This document shows, one piece after another, positions 35,438 to 48,647 of a DNA stretch of 64,000 nucleotides (within the stretch, counting starts at the first letter, position 1; each line of letters opens with the position of its first letter). The notes beneath the pieces are model-generated. The model was not told the DNA's origin and made no database searches. It saw only the letters and a program-made list of their open reading frames with translations. The DNA is from Glutinoglossum americanum (Eukaryota > Ascomycota > Geoglossomycetes > Geoglossales > Geoglossaceae): contig JAGHQL010000099.1 of NCBI GenBank assembly GCA_020080175.1, positions 3,937 through 67,936 on the forward strand. The letters run 5' to 3'. Made by a program: the position numbers and the translations under genes.

Positions 35438-37119
35438 TGTCAGAGTGCAAGACTAGGAAGCCGTTTGGGTGCTTTTTCTAATAGATGTCAGATACAACAA
35501 AGGATACGGAGTGAGGAAGGAAGCTTCCTCATAACGCAGGGTGTTAGTTGCATGTAAGACATGTAATCGGTATGAAGGAGAAGAGCTTACCCTCACAGGC
35601 GCTGCAAGCCACCCCCCAAGGCAGCGGAGGCGGCGAGTCCCAGCAGTAATTGTAGATCGAGTGAGAATTCAAAGCGAAAGTAGGTTATGGGTTCTTCACA
35701 GACTGCGTGTTGGAGAGCAGATTGGCGGTAGGAAGTGGTTTGTGCATGTTTGACTGAGCTGGTAAGGTATTTCCCGTCTCTCGCTGCTTGGAGATTTCCT
35801 TTGTTACGCTGAAATGATTGGTGTGATTTCGGCTCTAAAATCGCGGGGAGCGGATTTCCCAACGCCAGCGTGACTTTGGAATATCCTCATACAAGCCAAA
35901 TTAAATAGACCCAAGTGCATCTTTTCATTTAGCTTACTCCCCTTCAAGCAATTGCGATTTGGTTTGAAATTATAAGGTCCTGACTCCTGTCATCCAATCA
36001 CGTGTATGACGTGGAGGGCGTGAAACGGTAAACGGTGGCATTTCAACAACCTTGGGTTTGTGCATTTCAACGTTGTACAACCACCTCCCGGAGAAGATCT
36101 CAGAGCTTGAATCTTGTTGGAGAGGGTACAGAGCCATGGCCGATGTAAAGAGAGATATTAAACGTGGACACAAGTGTTGGCATGACCTATCTGAGCCCAC
36201 ACCGTGTTCCTTCGACGTCCACATAGCGCACGAGAGAGGAAGAATCATGCACATGCAACGCTCTTAAAACAACCCACTAGATAGCCGCCTGGGTCAAGCA
36301 AATTGAACTATGCAGTCGATCAACTCCCGAGCATCGAAGCCCAGATATATGTGAACTCTGCGTTGCGATAGGAGAGAATTGTAATTTTGGTCCAAATGCG
36401 GTTAGCTTATGCACACAACCCTCTCTCCCCTGCCGGGAATAGTTCGTCCACGACGCCATAGACTTCTACGGCCATTCCAGCAAGTCACCAGCCTGTACAT
36501 CATCTACAATTGCCGAACATATCAGCCACCACAACGTCCACCTTCTTTACTCCGCCTCGGGATTGCCCACTCGTCTCTCATCGGTTGCAGAATCCCCCAG
36601 GCACGGTGTTTAGAGGGGCTCGGGTGTCGGGTGCTGAATAATATTCAAATCTGTTCTGGTGAGAAAAAGAATCTAGCACCGCATCCCCAACAGAAGTCTG
36701 CGACAGACTTGTGTGCTATCTCAGACGCCGCTGTCCATCGATGTTGAGGTGTCCCCACTTTGTCGGCTTCCATTCACTCACCAAGACTGAGCCTTTCTGA
36801 CTCCAACTCCAATAGCCAATTCCTCCGGTTTGGCCTTTACCGTTATCCAGTATCATTTCAAACTGATTGTTCGCCCTGTTGGACTTCATTCGTAGCATCC
36901 TCCCCAGGATGTCGGCCGCTGTGATGGGTAGGTCATGTTTATTCACAACCCTTCTCCACGGTTGTCCGCTACACGATAACACCATCTCTACTGAACCCCA
37001 CAACTCCCCACAATACCAACACCACACAACAACACCAAACAACAACATCCACAACACAACTATCCTCTATCCGAACTTCACCAGCGCAGAGCTACCGACC
37101 TATTAGCAGCAGGCCCCCA
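35438..37119. other. Divergent intergenic region
   Basis: The Cti6-like gene starts at the left end and a plus-strand gene at the right end. An ACAAC-rich stretch (36990-37065) just before the right start is probably its 5' leader. Open frames of 60-110 codons show no domain. I see no further gene. Confidence 0.55.
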
Positions 37120-39123
37120 ATGTCAACACCGTTTGACTACATAAGTGACCTGCTAACTCGGTTCACTCGTTTGCATATAGGCTCTACCTATCCTGCTCCC
37201 GCTCCACGTTCTCAATCCGCCGATACGACTTCCTCGGTATATCCGAACCGGCCGATCCGTCCACTGCCCAAGCGTCGGCTCCGTTCCCGTCTTGCCCCAG
37301 ACGTCGCTGATTCAATACTGTATCCTCCTGCGCCAAGTACAACAACACCGTTATTTTACTTTCCGTACAGCTACGCAGATCCCGGTTACGCAAAAGCAGC
37401 TCAGGCTAGCCAGCAATGTATTGCGCAAGATGGACATGAACACCGCTGTCAAGAAGACGATTTGGAGAGCGAGGAGGAGGAAGACGGAGGTCTCGCCCGG
37501 CGTCACCAGAGTGCTCACAATATCTCCACTTCCAGCGCTTCGCGCACATGCTCGGGAAACGCCCAGCAGCATCAGCTAAAGATGAACATTTCGACTACAC
37601 TACCCATGCCCAAACCCCAGGGACCCAATTCAACCACGTCCTCTGCAGATGGGTACGAGTCGTTCGAAAACACAAACAATAAAAAGAAGCGCAAGATACC
37701 TACACCAGGCAATGCGAACGGACATCACTCGCATCTATCCGCTGACCTGGCCAACTTGGGCATCTCTTCACCAAACGAAGCCGGTCGTCCGTCCCACGAC
37801 GAACTCGACAATCCAGGTGGCCAGCATTATGGCCCAGGCAATGCTGCCGTCTCTTCTGCGTCCGGGAATGGTATGTCAGGTTCTGGTTACGGTAGGGGAC
37901 GACCATCTCGTAGGGGTTATGGAGGAAAGCTTGCCACCAACTATGGAGGGAGGAGTCCATTGGGTGTGTCAACAAATGGTATTAATGGGTTGTCAAGCGG
38001 AAATACGGCGCCACAGAGAGAGAGAGTATCTCCGCTAAGGCCACAGCATCGCCCACCAGTAGTGAATACAGTTACCGGTATGAGTCTTCTTCCCTAACAT
38101 AACTTAGATGCTAATCCTTTCGAAGAATCCGATAGTCAAGGTATCATATCTGCGGCGATTGCAAGAACCGCAGAGAAGCGTGTCGAATTGCCAGCAAAGG
38201 GACAAGAGAACGTCAGCTTGTTGCAGCAACCATCGAAAGCGCAGCCAAACAAGACCCAATTCACGTTCACATATGAATCGCCCCTTCCCACAACTATTAA
38301 CTTCACCGCGGAAGAGCGAATCCGAAGACCGCCCCCGGCTTCTTCCACTGAGCCTGTGAAGCCTCGTATGGCTGTACGTAGTGGACACCCAGTGCCGGGA
38401 CCAGCGTCAGGACCGAGCCACCTAAGTAGAGGTATGGCGACCCAAGGTACACAAACAAGCCCTGACATGGCCGGCACGACCGGACGATCGGCGCAAGGGA
38501 CAGAATCCTCGGTGCATACACCAGGTAGCCAAAGCCAGGCGCATCAGGCTTCTAGTACAAACCAACCAGCAGCTCAACAACAGAAGAAGCCTCGGCCCCG
38601 TCGTACCGGCAAAGAGTACGCCCTAGCTGCTGGACGTCGCCGCTTGCGACAGGAGTATAACAATTACCATAACCCTCCTACGAGTAGCGATGATATTTGG
38701 ATCTGCGAGTTCTGCGAGTACGAGAGCATTTTCGGCGAGCCCCCAGAGGCTTTAATGAGGCAGTATGAGATCAAAGATAGGAAGGAGCGTAGGCGCTTAC
38801 TCGAGAAAAGGAGGCTATTAGAGAAAGCCAAGTTGAAGGGCCGTAAGGGGAAAAAGGGGAACAAAGCTGCAGCAAAAAATTCGGGGACTTCTACAAACCA
38901 ACAGCAGCAGCAGCATCAACACTCGGCGGAGCAAACACATAGCCAGAGCACTCAGAGTGAAGAGTACTTAGCGGATGAGGTCGAGGAAGATGTTGTAATG
39001 GCCACAGCACCACAAGCTCCTGCCAAGGGTGTTTACGGTGGAGGACTTCAGCATGGCAAATCATTGACAAGAAATTCCGCAGCGGCAGTTTGTGGAGGTG
39101 GCGGAGGGACTATAGTTGCCTAG
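37120..39123 (+). CDS. Conserved fungal protein of unknown function with a WICEFCEYE motif
   Basis: Two exons, 37120-38077 and 38108-39123, join in phase and give 657 residues. Known role: none that I can name. The N-terminus STPFDYISDLLTRFTRL is hydrophobic and ordered, followed by a proline/tyrosine-rich stretch and an acidic run. The middle is disordered and Gly/Asn/Ser-rich. The only strongly conserved block is near residues 485-560: RRTGKEYALAAGRRRLRQEY, then DDIWICEFCEYESIFGEPPE, then a very basic helix (RKERRRLLEKRRLLEKAKLK). The two cysteines in CEFC could be half a metal site, but no second pair is nearby. The intron is only 30 bases, very short for a fungus, so that boundary is less sure. 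Confidence 0.8.
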
Positions 39124-40381
39124 TATTGGCAGGGACGGTGTGCGCCGTTCCGCCTGTTGGACTGGATACTCTTTGCTCTATTTTTGTTTCTGGTCCTTCT
39201 ATATGCCTTACACGGAAAGCTATGATCTAGCCTAACGCTCCCCCACGGTGCAATTACACGATATCCACAAACCGCGATAAGTGACGTTACTATTCACCAT
39301 GCGGGTTAGCATTCAGACGCTTTCAGGTCCAGTCCTTTTTTTGTTCTATCGGCGCCATCCTCACCTTTGTCTGGCCCCTAGATTAGTTCGTCTTTCTCTC
39401 CTCAGCCTTTCGACAAGAACAATAAGCGCTCTTTTAGAGTGTTTTCTCTACATCGCGAGACGCTTGAAATCATGGAAATCGACGAGCCACTTATTAGAAG
39501 TCAAAATTCCATCTCGTGGGTGAAAGGCCGGTCGCATCGGTACTGCCCCCATCCCATCACCTTTCCAGTCAGTCAGATGGAATGTCGTGATGGGCTCCTT
39601 TCTCTTGTCTTTCCTAGAGGCAACATCCCTACCGCATAACTTGTCCCCCCCGTTGCATCATCCCGGAGCCCTTGCTTTCTCCTACGTTTCACTCATCCCA
39701 GCTCTTTCGACTGTTATACACTTTTTGTTTCCATTCATTCTTTCTCTTTGGTTTTCTGTGTCCGTGCTGTTGTCGCGCTGGTGTACCCTCTGGACAAGCA
39801 GGGTAGGAAGCTGCACATACTCTCTACTCCCCAATATCCCAGCTTAGTTTCAGAAGGATTTTTGCACGGCTATCTTGTGCGTTTTCCCTGCCCATTTGCT
39901 TGTCTCTGGTGGATGGCGGTAGACAATGCTGGCGATGGAGGCTGTGTGGCTGAAGATCAAGATGAACGCGTGCGAAGAATGGCGGATCGGAGAATTGGAT
40001 GGTGCATGAATGCATGGATTGTTCATAGATGAGGGCACAGTAGTGTTTGGACAATACGGCAGAATAAAGAATCCTTTAACCTCGAGTTCTTGCAGGACTC
40101 CGACCGATGCTCGACGTCTTTGCCATATCCTCGAGCAAGACCCTCCAGCCGAGTCACTATAGAATTTGATAAATCGGGGGCAGTTTTTGGATACCGCTAA
40201 TGCCATTTTGATAGATCCTAGACAAAGAGCACGTGATAAAGATGTCCAAAGTTCACCTCTCGCGCTCCAAAGGAGACTTGCCCCAACACCACCGCTTTCC
40301 TCGCAACCATTGTTGCCCATCAAACAACACAATTGTGCTTAAATATCCGGGAGCCCCATATAACCACCGCCGATTTCGATC
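39124..40381. other. Intergenic region upstream of the ALY/REF gene
   Basis: Pyrimidine-rich in the left half; no frame has recognisable domains. The right end should be the ALY/REF promoter. Confidence 0.55.
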
Positions 40382-41938
40382 ATGAACAAGAGTTTAGATG
40401 AAGTAATAGCCGATCGACAGGTTGGAACTTCCTTCAGCCCAGTGCCCTACCCACTACATATATCCGATCACATGGAGGAGCCCTCTAACATCGCTACCGT
40501 GTACAGGGTGGAAACAATCGTGGACGCAGAAACCGCCGCCGTAATGACTGGCCTCGAGACGGCGTAAGAAAGGTCCGACCCAAGTCCCCACCCATTCACA
40601 GCACCACACGCACCAGATCAAACAACTAAGTAGTATGATCCCACGCTAACCGGTTCAACCAGGTTCCCTCACCTCACTCCTCCCAGCTTCAGAACACCCT
40701 TCGCAGCATTCCGTCCTAGTCGCATCAAAGTCGACCTGGAAGCCTCGGTGTTCTATAGTGTGATATCATTGATGAGATTCGCTGACCTGGTCCTCTTCTC
40801 TTTCTATAATGGCTTTAGTCAAATACGAGAGATGAACCTACCAATCTAGACCGGTATTAAGGCACCAAATTGCATCGTCTCAAGCTATTTTAAGCGGCAG
40901 AGCTAACAATGCTACGCGGCATCAGTGATTGGGTTCACGACAAATTCGATGACGATCAATGTAAGTTGAGAAAGACCGAGAACCCACCTTTACATACAAA
41001 ATGGCTCACGTATTTCGCAGCACCCAAGGCATCACGAACTCCCCATTTCAGATCCAGAAACCGACAATCTCCGGAGCCTGAAGGGTGAATCGAATTTCGC
41101 CCGCCAAATTAACATCCACTAATATCTCCGCACAGTAACCTGGTTGGTGTGAAGATCCGAATAGATAATCTACATTACGAGCTTGGAAAAGAAGATCTCG
41201 AAGTGCGCGACCTTGCTCATCCCAGCCACATGTTATAACTAACGCGATATGAACCCCAGGATCTTTTTTCACGTAAGGGGCCAGTGCTCAAAGTCGATAT
41301 TCGCTACGACCGCGCCGGCCGTTCCGAAGGCGTAGCTTTCGTCACATATGAATCAATTGATGATGCCAGGGCAGCGATTCGTGACTATGACTGTGCTAAC
41401 GCTAACGGTGTGTGACCAAACTCTATCCTTGACAAATCCCTTAACGACTAATTGCTGGGGCATAGGCCAACCGATTCGTCTAACCCTCATGTCAAACTCT
41501 ACTCCTGCAGCAAGACCTCGAAACCCATTTGACACTGCGCAGAAACCATCTCGTAGCCTCTTCGACCGGATTTCCGACCCTGCTACGCGCTCGCGCTCTC
41601 TCTCTCCAGACCGCAACCCATTCATCCGTCACTCTGACGTTTCGAAACCGCCCCCAGGCCACATTGACCGTTACATCCCCGGCCAGCGTACGCGCTCGCC
41701 TTTCCCGGCACGCCGAGGCGGCGGTACTGGCGGGAGACGACCTGGCTCGAGGAGGGATGAGAAAGAGAAGGGTTCTGGAAGGTTGGGCAAGGATGGCCGT
41801 CCGAGGAAGACACAGGAGGAGTTAGATGCGGAGATGGAAGATTATTTCGGGGGGAAGGATGAGGGAGAGGGAATTGCTGAGACCGGCAATAGTATTGGTA
41901 CCGCTACGGCCGATGGCGATGTAGATATGGTGGAATGA
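40382..41938 (+). CDS. ALY/REF mRNA export factor (Yra1/Mlo3-like)
   Basis: Nuclear adaptor that couples mRNA processing to export. It starts MNKSLDEVIADRQ (40382-40420), the short helical motif at the N-terminus of this family. Exon 2 from 40509 gives the Arg-rich box GGNNRGRRNRRRNDWPRDG. A later exon gives SDWVHDKFDDDQ. The RRM follows with RNP2 as IRIDNLHYEL and RNP1 as GVAFVTYES, ending NGQPIRLTL. The tail has an SP/RS-rich region and closes with KTQEELDAEMEDYFG, the C-terminal copy of the same family motif. About seven exons; the joins between 40564 and 40920 are the only uncertain part. The protein is about 270 residues. Confidence 0.88.
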
Positions 41939-42770
41939 GCGAGGATCGATCGATCTTGTTGGTTAGCAAGGCTTTTTTTCACGGGATAATTTCCTAAACA
42001 CCACCCGTAACTTTTTGTTTTATTTATTTGGGTACCACAAAAAGTTCACCAAATCGCCACACACAAGTCAATACGTAAAATATCAACCGGTAATGGTTGC
42101 GAGTCGCACATGCTAGGGAAAGATCCCCAATAGTGCCTTAGACAAACCCCCCCTCCCCTCCCGAGGTTCACCATATCGGATACGTCCCTTGAGGGACCCC
42201 ATAGCCCCCACCCAACCCCCCAAGAAACTTCCCCAGATTCCTCCCATCCATGACACATTGCTGGAACCCAAAAGCAACGCAATGCAAAAACCCCACCACC
42301 CAAAAAAAAACTCACGAATTTCTTTTTTAGGGAAATAAAAGAAAAAGGCGAATACAGGTGTGCTTGCTTTGTTAGTTAGGGGTTTTAGGCTCCTTTTTCT
42401 CCCTGGTTTTTGCAAGAGTATTTACGGGGTTGGGCACGTTTTTGTTCAGACGCTTACCTGAGCCTTGGCTCAAACTAACTAGAAGGGCGAGCCCCAAGAA
42501 ACTTCCTGGTGAATTAAAAAAAAAAACTTTTTTTTTTTAAACAGCAAACCCGCATCAGGAAACGGCGCGTGCACGGGCCCACCGCCGCTTTCGCGGGGTA
42601 TAGAAGTCTCCATCCTCCTTTTCCCCTCTTTTTCACACAACAATACACCTGTGCTCGCGACGCCCGGCCGACCTTTTCCACTCCTGCACACGCCTTGTTT
42701 TTGGCCCTTCTGCCTAGCCTAGGCTCACCTGATTGGCCACGCCGCAGCTGAGATTCATGTATCTAGCAGG
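41939..42770. other. Low-complexity 3' region of the ALY/REF gene
   Basis: Poly-A, poly-C and poly-T runs (for example 42517-42538) with no coding signal. Minus-strand Gly/Trp-rich frames are compositional. Confidence 0.6.
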
Positions 42771-42779
42771 ATCCCCGAT

Positions 42780-43790
42780 CGTCCCTCTTAATTTGGATGC
42801 TGCAGACCCTCTGCGACGCTGATGATATCCTCAGATTCGAAGTGGCAGGATTATGCAAGGCCCTCTCAGAGCATTGCTCAGATCTGTTGTGCCAACTGCA
42901 CGCTTGGAAGCTGAGAAGCCGATAACGTGTGAGACCTGGGATGTGACCTTCCCACCATCGAACAACCGCTATATACCGCGCTACAGAAAAAGGGCTTTGC
43001 AACGGAGGGTCGGCGTCCAGACAATACAGCCCTCGGAGTCAAGGACGCAACTGCAGAGGAGAGAGGCGGCTCTATCGACCACAGCAGGCCAGCACCGGGA
43101 GATGATTCAGGCGGTAGTCCGGATGGGCATGCCTACTACCCTCTGTCGTGGAAACAAACGACCAGTTTTCTAACACGATGTAGAAGATCCAATTGTCCTG
43201 CTGGGAGATGACGACTCAAGTGACTCCGAAGCCAAGGTCGCTTACGGTCTTCGTGCCGAAAAGTGCATAGCCAGATGGGGGTCTTTTCAATGGCCCAGAG
43301 ACTGCTGTCGATTCGACATCTCTGGCCCCTCCCTCCAGTCTCGACGGATGGTACGATATTGAGAGTAATGACTTCACCGAGACGGCTCAGTGCCTACGGC
43401 GCTCTGAACAAAAACTTTCGACACGCCCCTATACCTCCTCTTCCCGTACTTTGAGCGAGCCGCTGCACGACCACATCAGTGCAGGAGACCACTGTACGGT
43501 CCGCGCCAGATTCGAGGCAGCGATGTCCATTCTGCTCGTTCTCAACCCCCAGACCATCTTCCTACGGATCGAAGTGCAGTAGACGAACATAAGTTGATTC
43601 ACCCTGCACTGTATCCCGATATCTTCGATGAGGAGGACGGACAGCGGCAGGTGGGTGAGGACTGCGACAACGACAATGAGGACGGCAGGCAGCCGCAGCA
43701 AGAGGTGGAGGAAGATGTGGCAGCGGGGCTGATGACCGGAAAGTTTGGCGATACCCATATATCCAGTAAGAAGGATGAAAGTCTTTGAGT
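42780..43790 (+). pseudogene. Probable gene relic, unknown family
   Basis: Segments of normal protein composition follow each other on the plus strand in changing frames: TWDVTFPPSNNRYIPRY (about 42930), RARFEAAMSILLVLNPQTIF (about 43500-43560) and an acidic tail at 43594-43788. No simple set of GT-AG introns joins them cleanly, so I read it as eroded. I do not recognise the family, and an unrecognised multi-exon gene remains possible. Confidence 0.35.
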
Positions 43791-43799
43791 TTGCTGAAG

Positions 43800-44863
43800 C
43801 CTCAATCACCTCAACAATGGCCAAGGGCTTAACCCTATTGACAGTTCAGCTGCCAGTCACGCCCACTGTGACAAGTGATCAGTCATATGAGGGTATTATC
43901 TTATGATATTGGCGATCTTTTGCATTTGACCACTTGACTATTACTGTGGTGCATCCCTGAATTATCATTATTGCAAGCCAGGTTCAGTGCTGACAAAATA
44001 ACCAAGCCCTCATCTTAGTGCTACTGGTTACCACTTAAAAGAGATCATTTTCCCTGCCACCGGCCCTTGGTTTCCCGTCTCCGCTAGCGTAGGTGACGCC
44101 TACTGAGTGGTCGAGCTGGACACCCCGCCTTGACAACATACTAATTGGAGGTGGCGGAGAAAGGTTCCTGAGTGGTCGAGATGAACAGCCACATGTCCTA
44201 ATTGGCATCCCCCATCGACAAGCGAACAAACCATTTTGCCTTGAATCTCTCTAATTTAGTATCATGTTAGTCATGGTTACAACTCCATGAGTACGGAGAC
44301 AGCTAAACCCATCAAAAAAGAGCAGGTTCCCCACGACTACTGAGTCTTCAACACTGAAACCGGCAGTCCGATTTCTCATCTCATCCCTCGCATCTGCTTC
44401 CCTATACCTAGTTATTGTCGATAATGATAATTAATCTAGGTTAAAAATACTTAGGACAACTGACGACGGGCGCCGACCGAGGCCGGGAGACCTCCGATTT
44501 CGCCACCAAAAAAGCAAAACAACTGCAGCCCTCGAACCACCCCACTCCTCCATCTCATGATATTTATTGCCCAAATTCTCCCTTTGGCTACTCGGAGGAT
44601 CGCCAAGGCAGTGTTATTACCATTCGCCTTACTACTAAGTGAAAGTTTGGTAAGAAATGTAATTTTCTTGATGGGCATTAAATAGACTTTGCTGGCAATA
44701 TGCTATCTTCTACCGGACCGTGTTTCTGTTTATGTGTATAGCTGCATCTATCATCAGATGGTGACGCTATGGATCATCTCGGATCATTACTATATAAATA
44801 CGCATCCAGGCCTAGTGAACGAGTCAAGCATCAGCACGATTGATCTAATAACTACGTGATTCC
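43800..44863. other. Upstream region of the large membrane-protein gene
   Basis: No supported gene. The motif tgagtggtcgag appears twice, at 44104 and 44170. A TATA box lies at 44791. Confidence 0.55.
44791..44800 (+). promoter_or_regulatory. TATA box of the large membrane-protein gene
   Basis: The sequence tatataaata lies 64-73 bases before the ATG at 44864, a normal fungal core-promoter distance. Confidence 0.55.
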
Positions 44864-47212
44864 ATGGAATATCCTTCTTATGCAGCTAACAGGACGTACA
44901 CTATTCCGAAACCAGTTGATACCATTTCCCAATCAGAGCCGGATAGTAAGTCCCACCAAATACCATCTGAGCCGGTAGAATGCTAAGCACCCCCAGACCG
45001 CTACAGTTATGTCTCCGGGAAAAGCCGGGATACCAGTCATCTCCCATATGTCCCAGGTTGGCCGCAGGAGCCTTCTCGGTTGAGGATCTCTTTCTTCAGG
45101 AAACTCGGTCATGTATTTCCGGACCTCTTCCTTCTCGTCTTGTCATTATGCTTTGCAGGTAAGCCGCTCGTCACGCTGCATGGCCGAGATTTTTTTTTTT
45201 TTTCCCCTTTTTTGAAGACGTCACTCCGCAAGTGAAAGAGCACACTGACTAATTTCCCAGTCCTCGGCGCATTCGTTGTCCGACTTCGAGATCAGCCCAA
45301 ATCCAACTGGGGAGACATCGTTGTGCAGTCAACCAAAGTCGCTCCAACCATCTGGCCATTAGTCTTCGCTGCTGTGATAGGAAGCATGCTCAAAGCCTCC
45401 GCTCATCGCAAAGTGCAACGAGGAGCATCTTTAGGCGTGAGTGTCCGCCTCATCCCCCACCATGACGGTACACTGATATTCCAAAAGTCTATTGAGCAGA
45501 TGATGAGAAGCCAAACAGTTTTCAGTACGATTCAATCTGCTCTCAGCCTCCGTTTGTTCAGTTTTTCCACGCTCATCTTATTGAGCCTGTGGAGCCTCAA
45601 TCCGATTGGTGGTCAAGCTTCTCTGCGTGCCTTGAGCCTAGACACTCCAATTAGCACCCACTCAACACCAATCAGCTACATGAGTCTCGATCCCCAAATT
45701 GCGCTGAAGTTCGACGTTTTCGGAGGATTGTCATCTATCACATACTACAGACCTCTGATCTCTTCTTTGTTTGGCAGCGCGCTGTACTCTCCTGAAGCTG
45801 CCGTGCAATATTTAGTCGGCTCTGAACAAGAAGCTAACTTGACCAATGTCATTACTCGGCTTGGCGGCATGGATACGGCCATTCTTAGGTCTGAACAAGA
45901 TTCATGGGGCAACGTTCGCATCCCCGTTCTCCACCTACTTCCAGGCTTTGATCCCGACGCTCCAGATACATGGGTTCATGTTCCAGCGGATGAGGTACCT
46001 TCGTTGAGTTCAATCATTGGTGTTCCTATACAGTATCTCCCAACCAGATTCGGTGGTATTAGTTCTGGCAACATCACGTTTAACATGGAATCTAATTACC
46101 ACCGGTTTGAGGTAAACTTCGCACCCTTTATTTATATTGCAGGAATTTGCTAGTAACATAGCTTTCAGTGTTTTGATTGGAAACTACTTAGCGGTGATGG
46201 CGAGGTTGCCTGGCTCGATGCCAACAATTACAACCTTTCCGCCCTACCATTTTCGGTCCACGAAAGCACCGGATTCTTCCTCGATACAAACACGTCCGAT
46301 ACGAGCCGCGTAAAGCCATGGGCGAACAACGACACAACGACCCAAATGCCGGCTCGCACGATATGGTTCGCTTCTAGAGGCGATGATCTGGGAAGAGACT
46401 TAGAAATGATAACCTCAGTTACTTACTGCGCCATCAGCCAAGAGTACGTCGAAGCAAGAGTCCAATGCTCCAATGCCGGACCCGATAGTAGAACGGGATG
46501 TGCCATCACGGCTATGCGTCAATCCCAGAAACCACATTTTTGTTCTAATTTCACGGAGCTCGATGCTGGTATATATGAAAGCCATCTTTCCGTACTTTCA
46601 AATATCCTTCCAGAGTCGCATTCCTTCACCTCGAGTCCTCAGGAATTCTTCTTGTATGATCCTCCCGGCGCCTTCACTAATATCAAATATTCTGTCAGCG
46701 CGGTCCAGATGAGTCATGTTCCAATTAATGTATTTCAAGACCGATTAGCTTTTCTCTACAACACCTTCTCCACCATCACAAAGGCTCCAAATTTGATTGT
46801 TGGTGGTGAATTTGTGTCTCCATTTGGAGATGGATCTATTCTCGTGAGCGCCAACGCCGAGTGGAGTTATCTCCTTGGTCCCGTGTATAGACTTCACACT
46901 GATTGGGCAGCGGTGTATTTCTTTGCGGTGGCGGTCCTTTGCATCTGTGCCTTTTGGACCGTCATAGTGCGCTTGCGACTTCGAGTCCCTGACATGCTCG
47001 GAAGTGTGTCGAGCCTGACCAGGGATTCTGCATTCATCGGCGTGCCTAGCGCCGCAAGCACTCTGGACGGAGATGAGCGCGCTAGGTTATTAAAGGATAT
47101 GTGGATTCGGCTGCAAGATGTCCAACCGGGCGCTCAGATTGGAAGAATCTCTTTGAGTTCGAATCAATCGTTAAGGGATAATGGGCTTGATCGGCAGAGG
47201 TTTTACGAGTAG
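44864..47212 (+). CDS. Multi-pass fungal membrane protein with a large glycosylated domain
   Basis: Unnamed family widespread in Pezizomycotina; function unknown. Four exons close exactly: 44864-44945, 44997-45158, 45261-46111 and 46169-47212, giving 712 residues. A short cytosolic start leads to helices at FPDLFLLVLSLCFAVLGAFV, TIWPLVFAAVIGSML and FSTLILLSLWSL. A domain of about 400 residues follows, with many N-glycosylation sites (NLT, NIT, NLS, NTS, NDT, NFT), so it is probably outside the cell or lumenal. The last helix, WAAVYFFAVAVLCICAFWTV, precedes a cytosolic tail with a Ser-rich and then Asp-rich segment. The ATG at 44864 gives the first in-phase exon and sits 64 bases from a TATA box. 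Confidence 0.85.
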
Positions 47213-48368
47213 TTTGGATCAATCCTGTCTATTTACACAGATACGTGAAAGCTCCTAATATCGGACCCATTATCGTTGCCGGAAGAAGAGCAATCGACCG
47301 GTTGACGACAGCACATATTAATTTGATCTATCTCGAGAGACGATGACGATGATAATTAAGGCAGACTAGAAAAGCAGGTGTTGGAAAAATACTGCTGACA
47401 ATAGGAAAAAGACGAAGAGAAACGGAGTAGAAGATGTTTAGGAGAAGAGCTGCCATCGTGAGACAGAAGGGGGTAGGGATCCTATTTTGGCTCCTCGAGA
47501 AGTTATAAATGTGAATTTATAAATGTGAATTGGGAAAGAACCCTTTTCTCGGGCCCACAAGGTGTTGCCGCCTCAGCCACCAGTAAGCGGACGTTAAAGC
47601 AGCGCGATATTTTGGCAAGTTGGCTGCGGCCGAGCCCCCCCCTCAAAACGGCAGCCGTTTAGTGGTTCAATAGAGTAAAGTATTTGGTAAATTATTTTAT
47701 TTTTTTTAAAAATTAAATCTACATATATATTATTATCAAAACCTCATAAAATATAAAGAAAAAGGCAAATTTCTATATATTACTAATTCTATAGTTGAGT
47801 TATACTACACTACTATAACTACTCTACAGAACGACTTTAGATGTTTGCTTCTAACACAAATATAGTACAATATTCGAAGATTAGGAAAAAAGCTCTGGTT
47901 CTTCGCAAGATAACGGATTTGACCTGAACTTCTATTTTCGGACATGGATCCTTCGCTCATCTCATAGCGAGATCTGGCGGCTATTGTCCAAGTAGCAACA
48001 GCTTAAGGTGGATAGCTATATATGCAAGCAAGTTGCCGGAACCGGATCTTCAAGTTCGTGCCTCCACCGGCCCCATGCTGGGCCTTCATCCGTGCGCGCG
48101 CAGCCCTCCTGCTGCCGTCCGTACTTCCTTGCTGGTTCCTTATGACGCCTTTAGCAGGGCCCGGCCGGACCCCACTCAATTACATATAGAGGTAGCCTTC
48201 CCTATGCTAGCCCTCCTCCTAGGCTGTCCGGCGGCCGCCGTGACATTAGAGTTACTATTTCCAACGCTAAACGTAGTCGATTTGGCATGGACCAAAGGAT
48301 GTTTCTAGCTATATGGCATCCAAATTAGTGCGAACCTGTTATCCATTTTCAGCTCCGAATTCACATTT
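47213..48368. other. A+T-rich spacer with a short G+C-rich island
   Basis: 47690-47900 is strongly A+T-rich, and 48030-48260 is G+C-rich with no domain. The 14-base unit tataaatgtgaatt occurs twice at 47505-47531. The sharp composition changes suggest decayed inserted elements, but I cannot assign a family. Confidence 0.5.
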
Positions 48369-48629
48369 CTACAAGACTTTTTCCACCATCTTGATACCCT
48401 CCCGCTCCGCAATCTTCCGGATAGGATCGCAGATCTCCTCCTTATACGGTGCAAGGATACCTGGAATATTAAGAGCCGGGAGACCGTCCAGTAGTAATTG
48501 AGTCGCGATACCACAAGTAATACCGACTGAGAGCGCCATGGCGGAATACCCCTTTGGATTACCCAGTAGCTCAAGCGTGGACGTGAAGGTATCCTTGATA
48601 TATACATCGAATGCACTGTTGGCGTAAAG
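48369..48629 (-). pseudogene. C-terminal fragment of saccharopine reductase (LYS9-like)
   Basis: The 86 codons read YIKDTFTSTLELLGNPKGYS and then GILAPYKEEICDPIRKIAER, ending in the family terminus MVEKVL and a stop. This matches the end of NADP-dependent saccharopine dehydrogenase (glutamate-forming), the penultimate step of the fungal aminoadipate lysine pathway. The intact enzyme has roughly 450 residues; nothing before this piece is present, and an in-frame stop lies directly upstream. It sits 18 bases from the stop of the protease gene. It is read as a stranded duplication, with the working gene expected elsewhere. Confidence 0.85.
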
Positions 48630-48647
48630 CTATGAAAACGCAATCCT

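Noticed and set aside
35970-37057. Minus-strand frames of 90-113 codons before the gene at 37120
   Set aside because: No domain, no splice support, and they overlap the likely promoter and leader.
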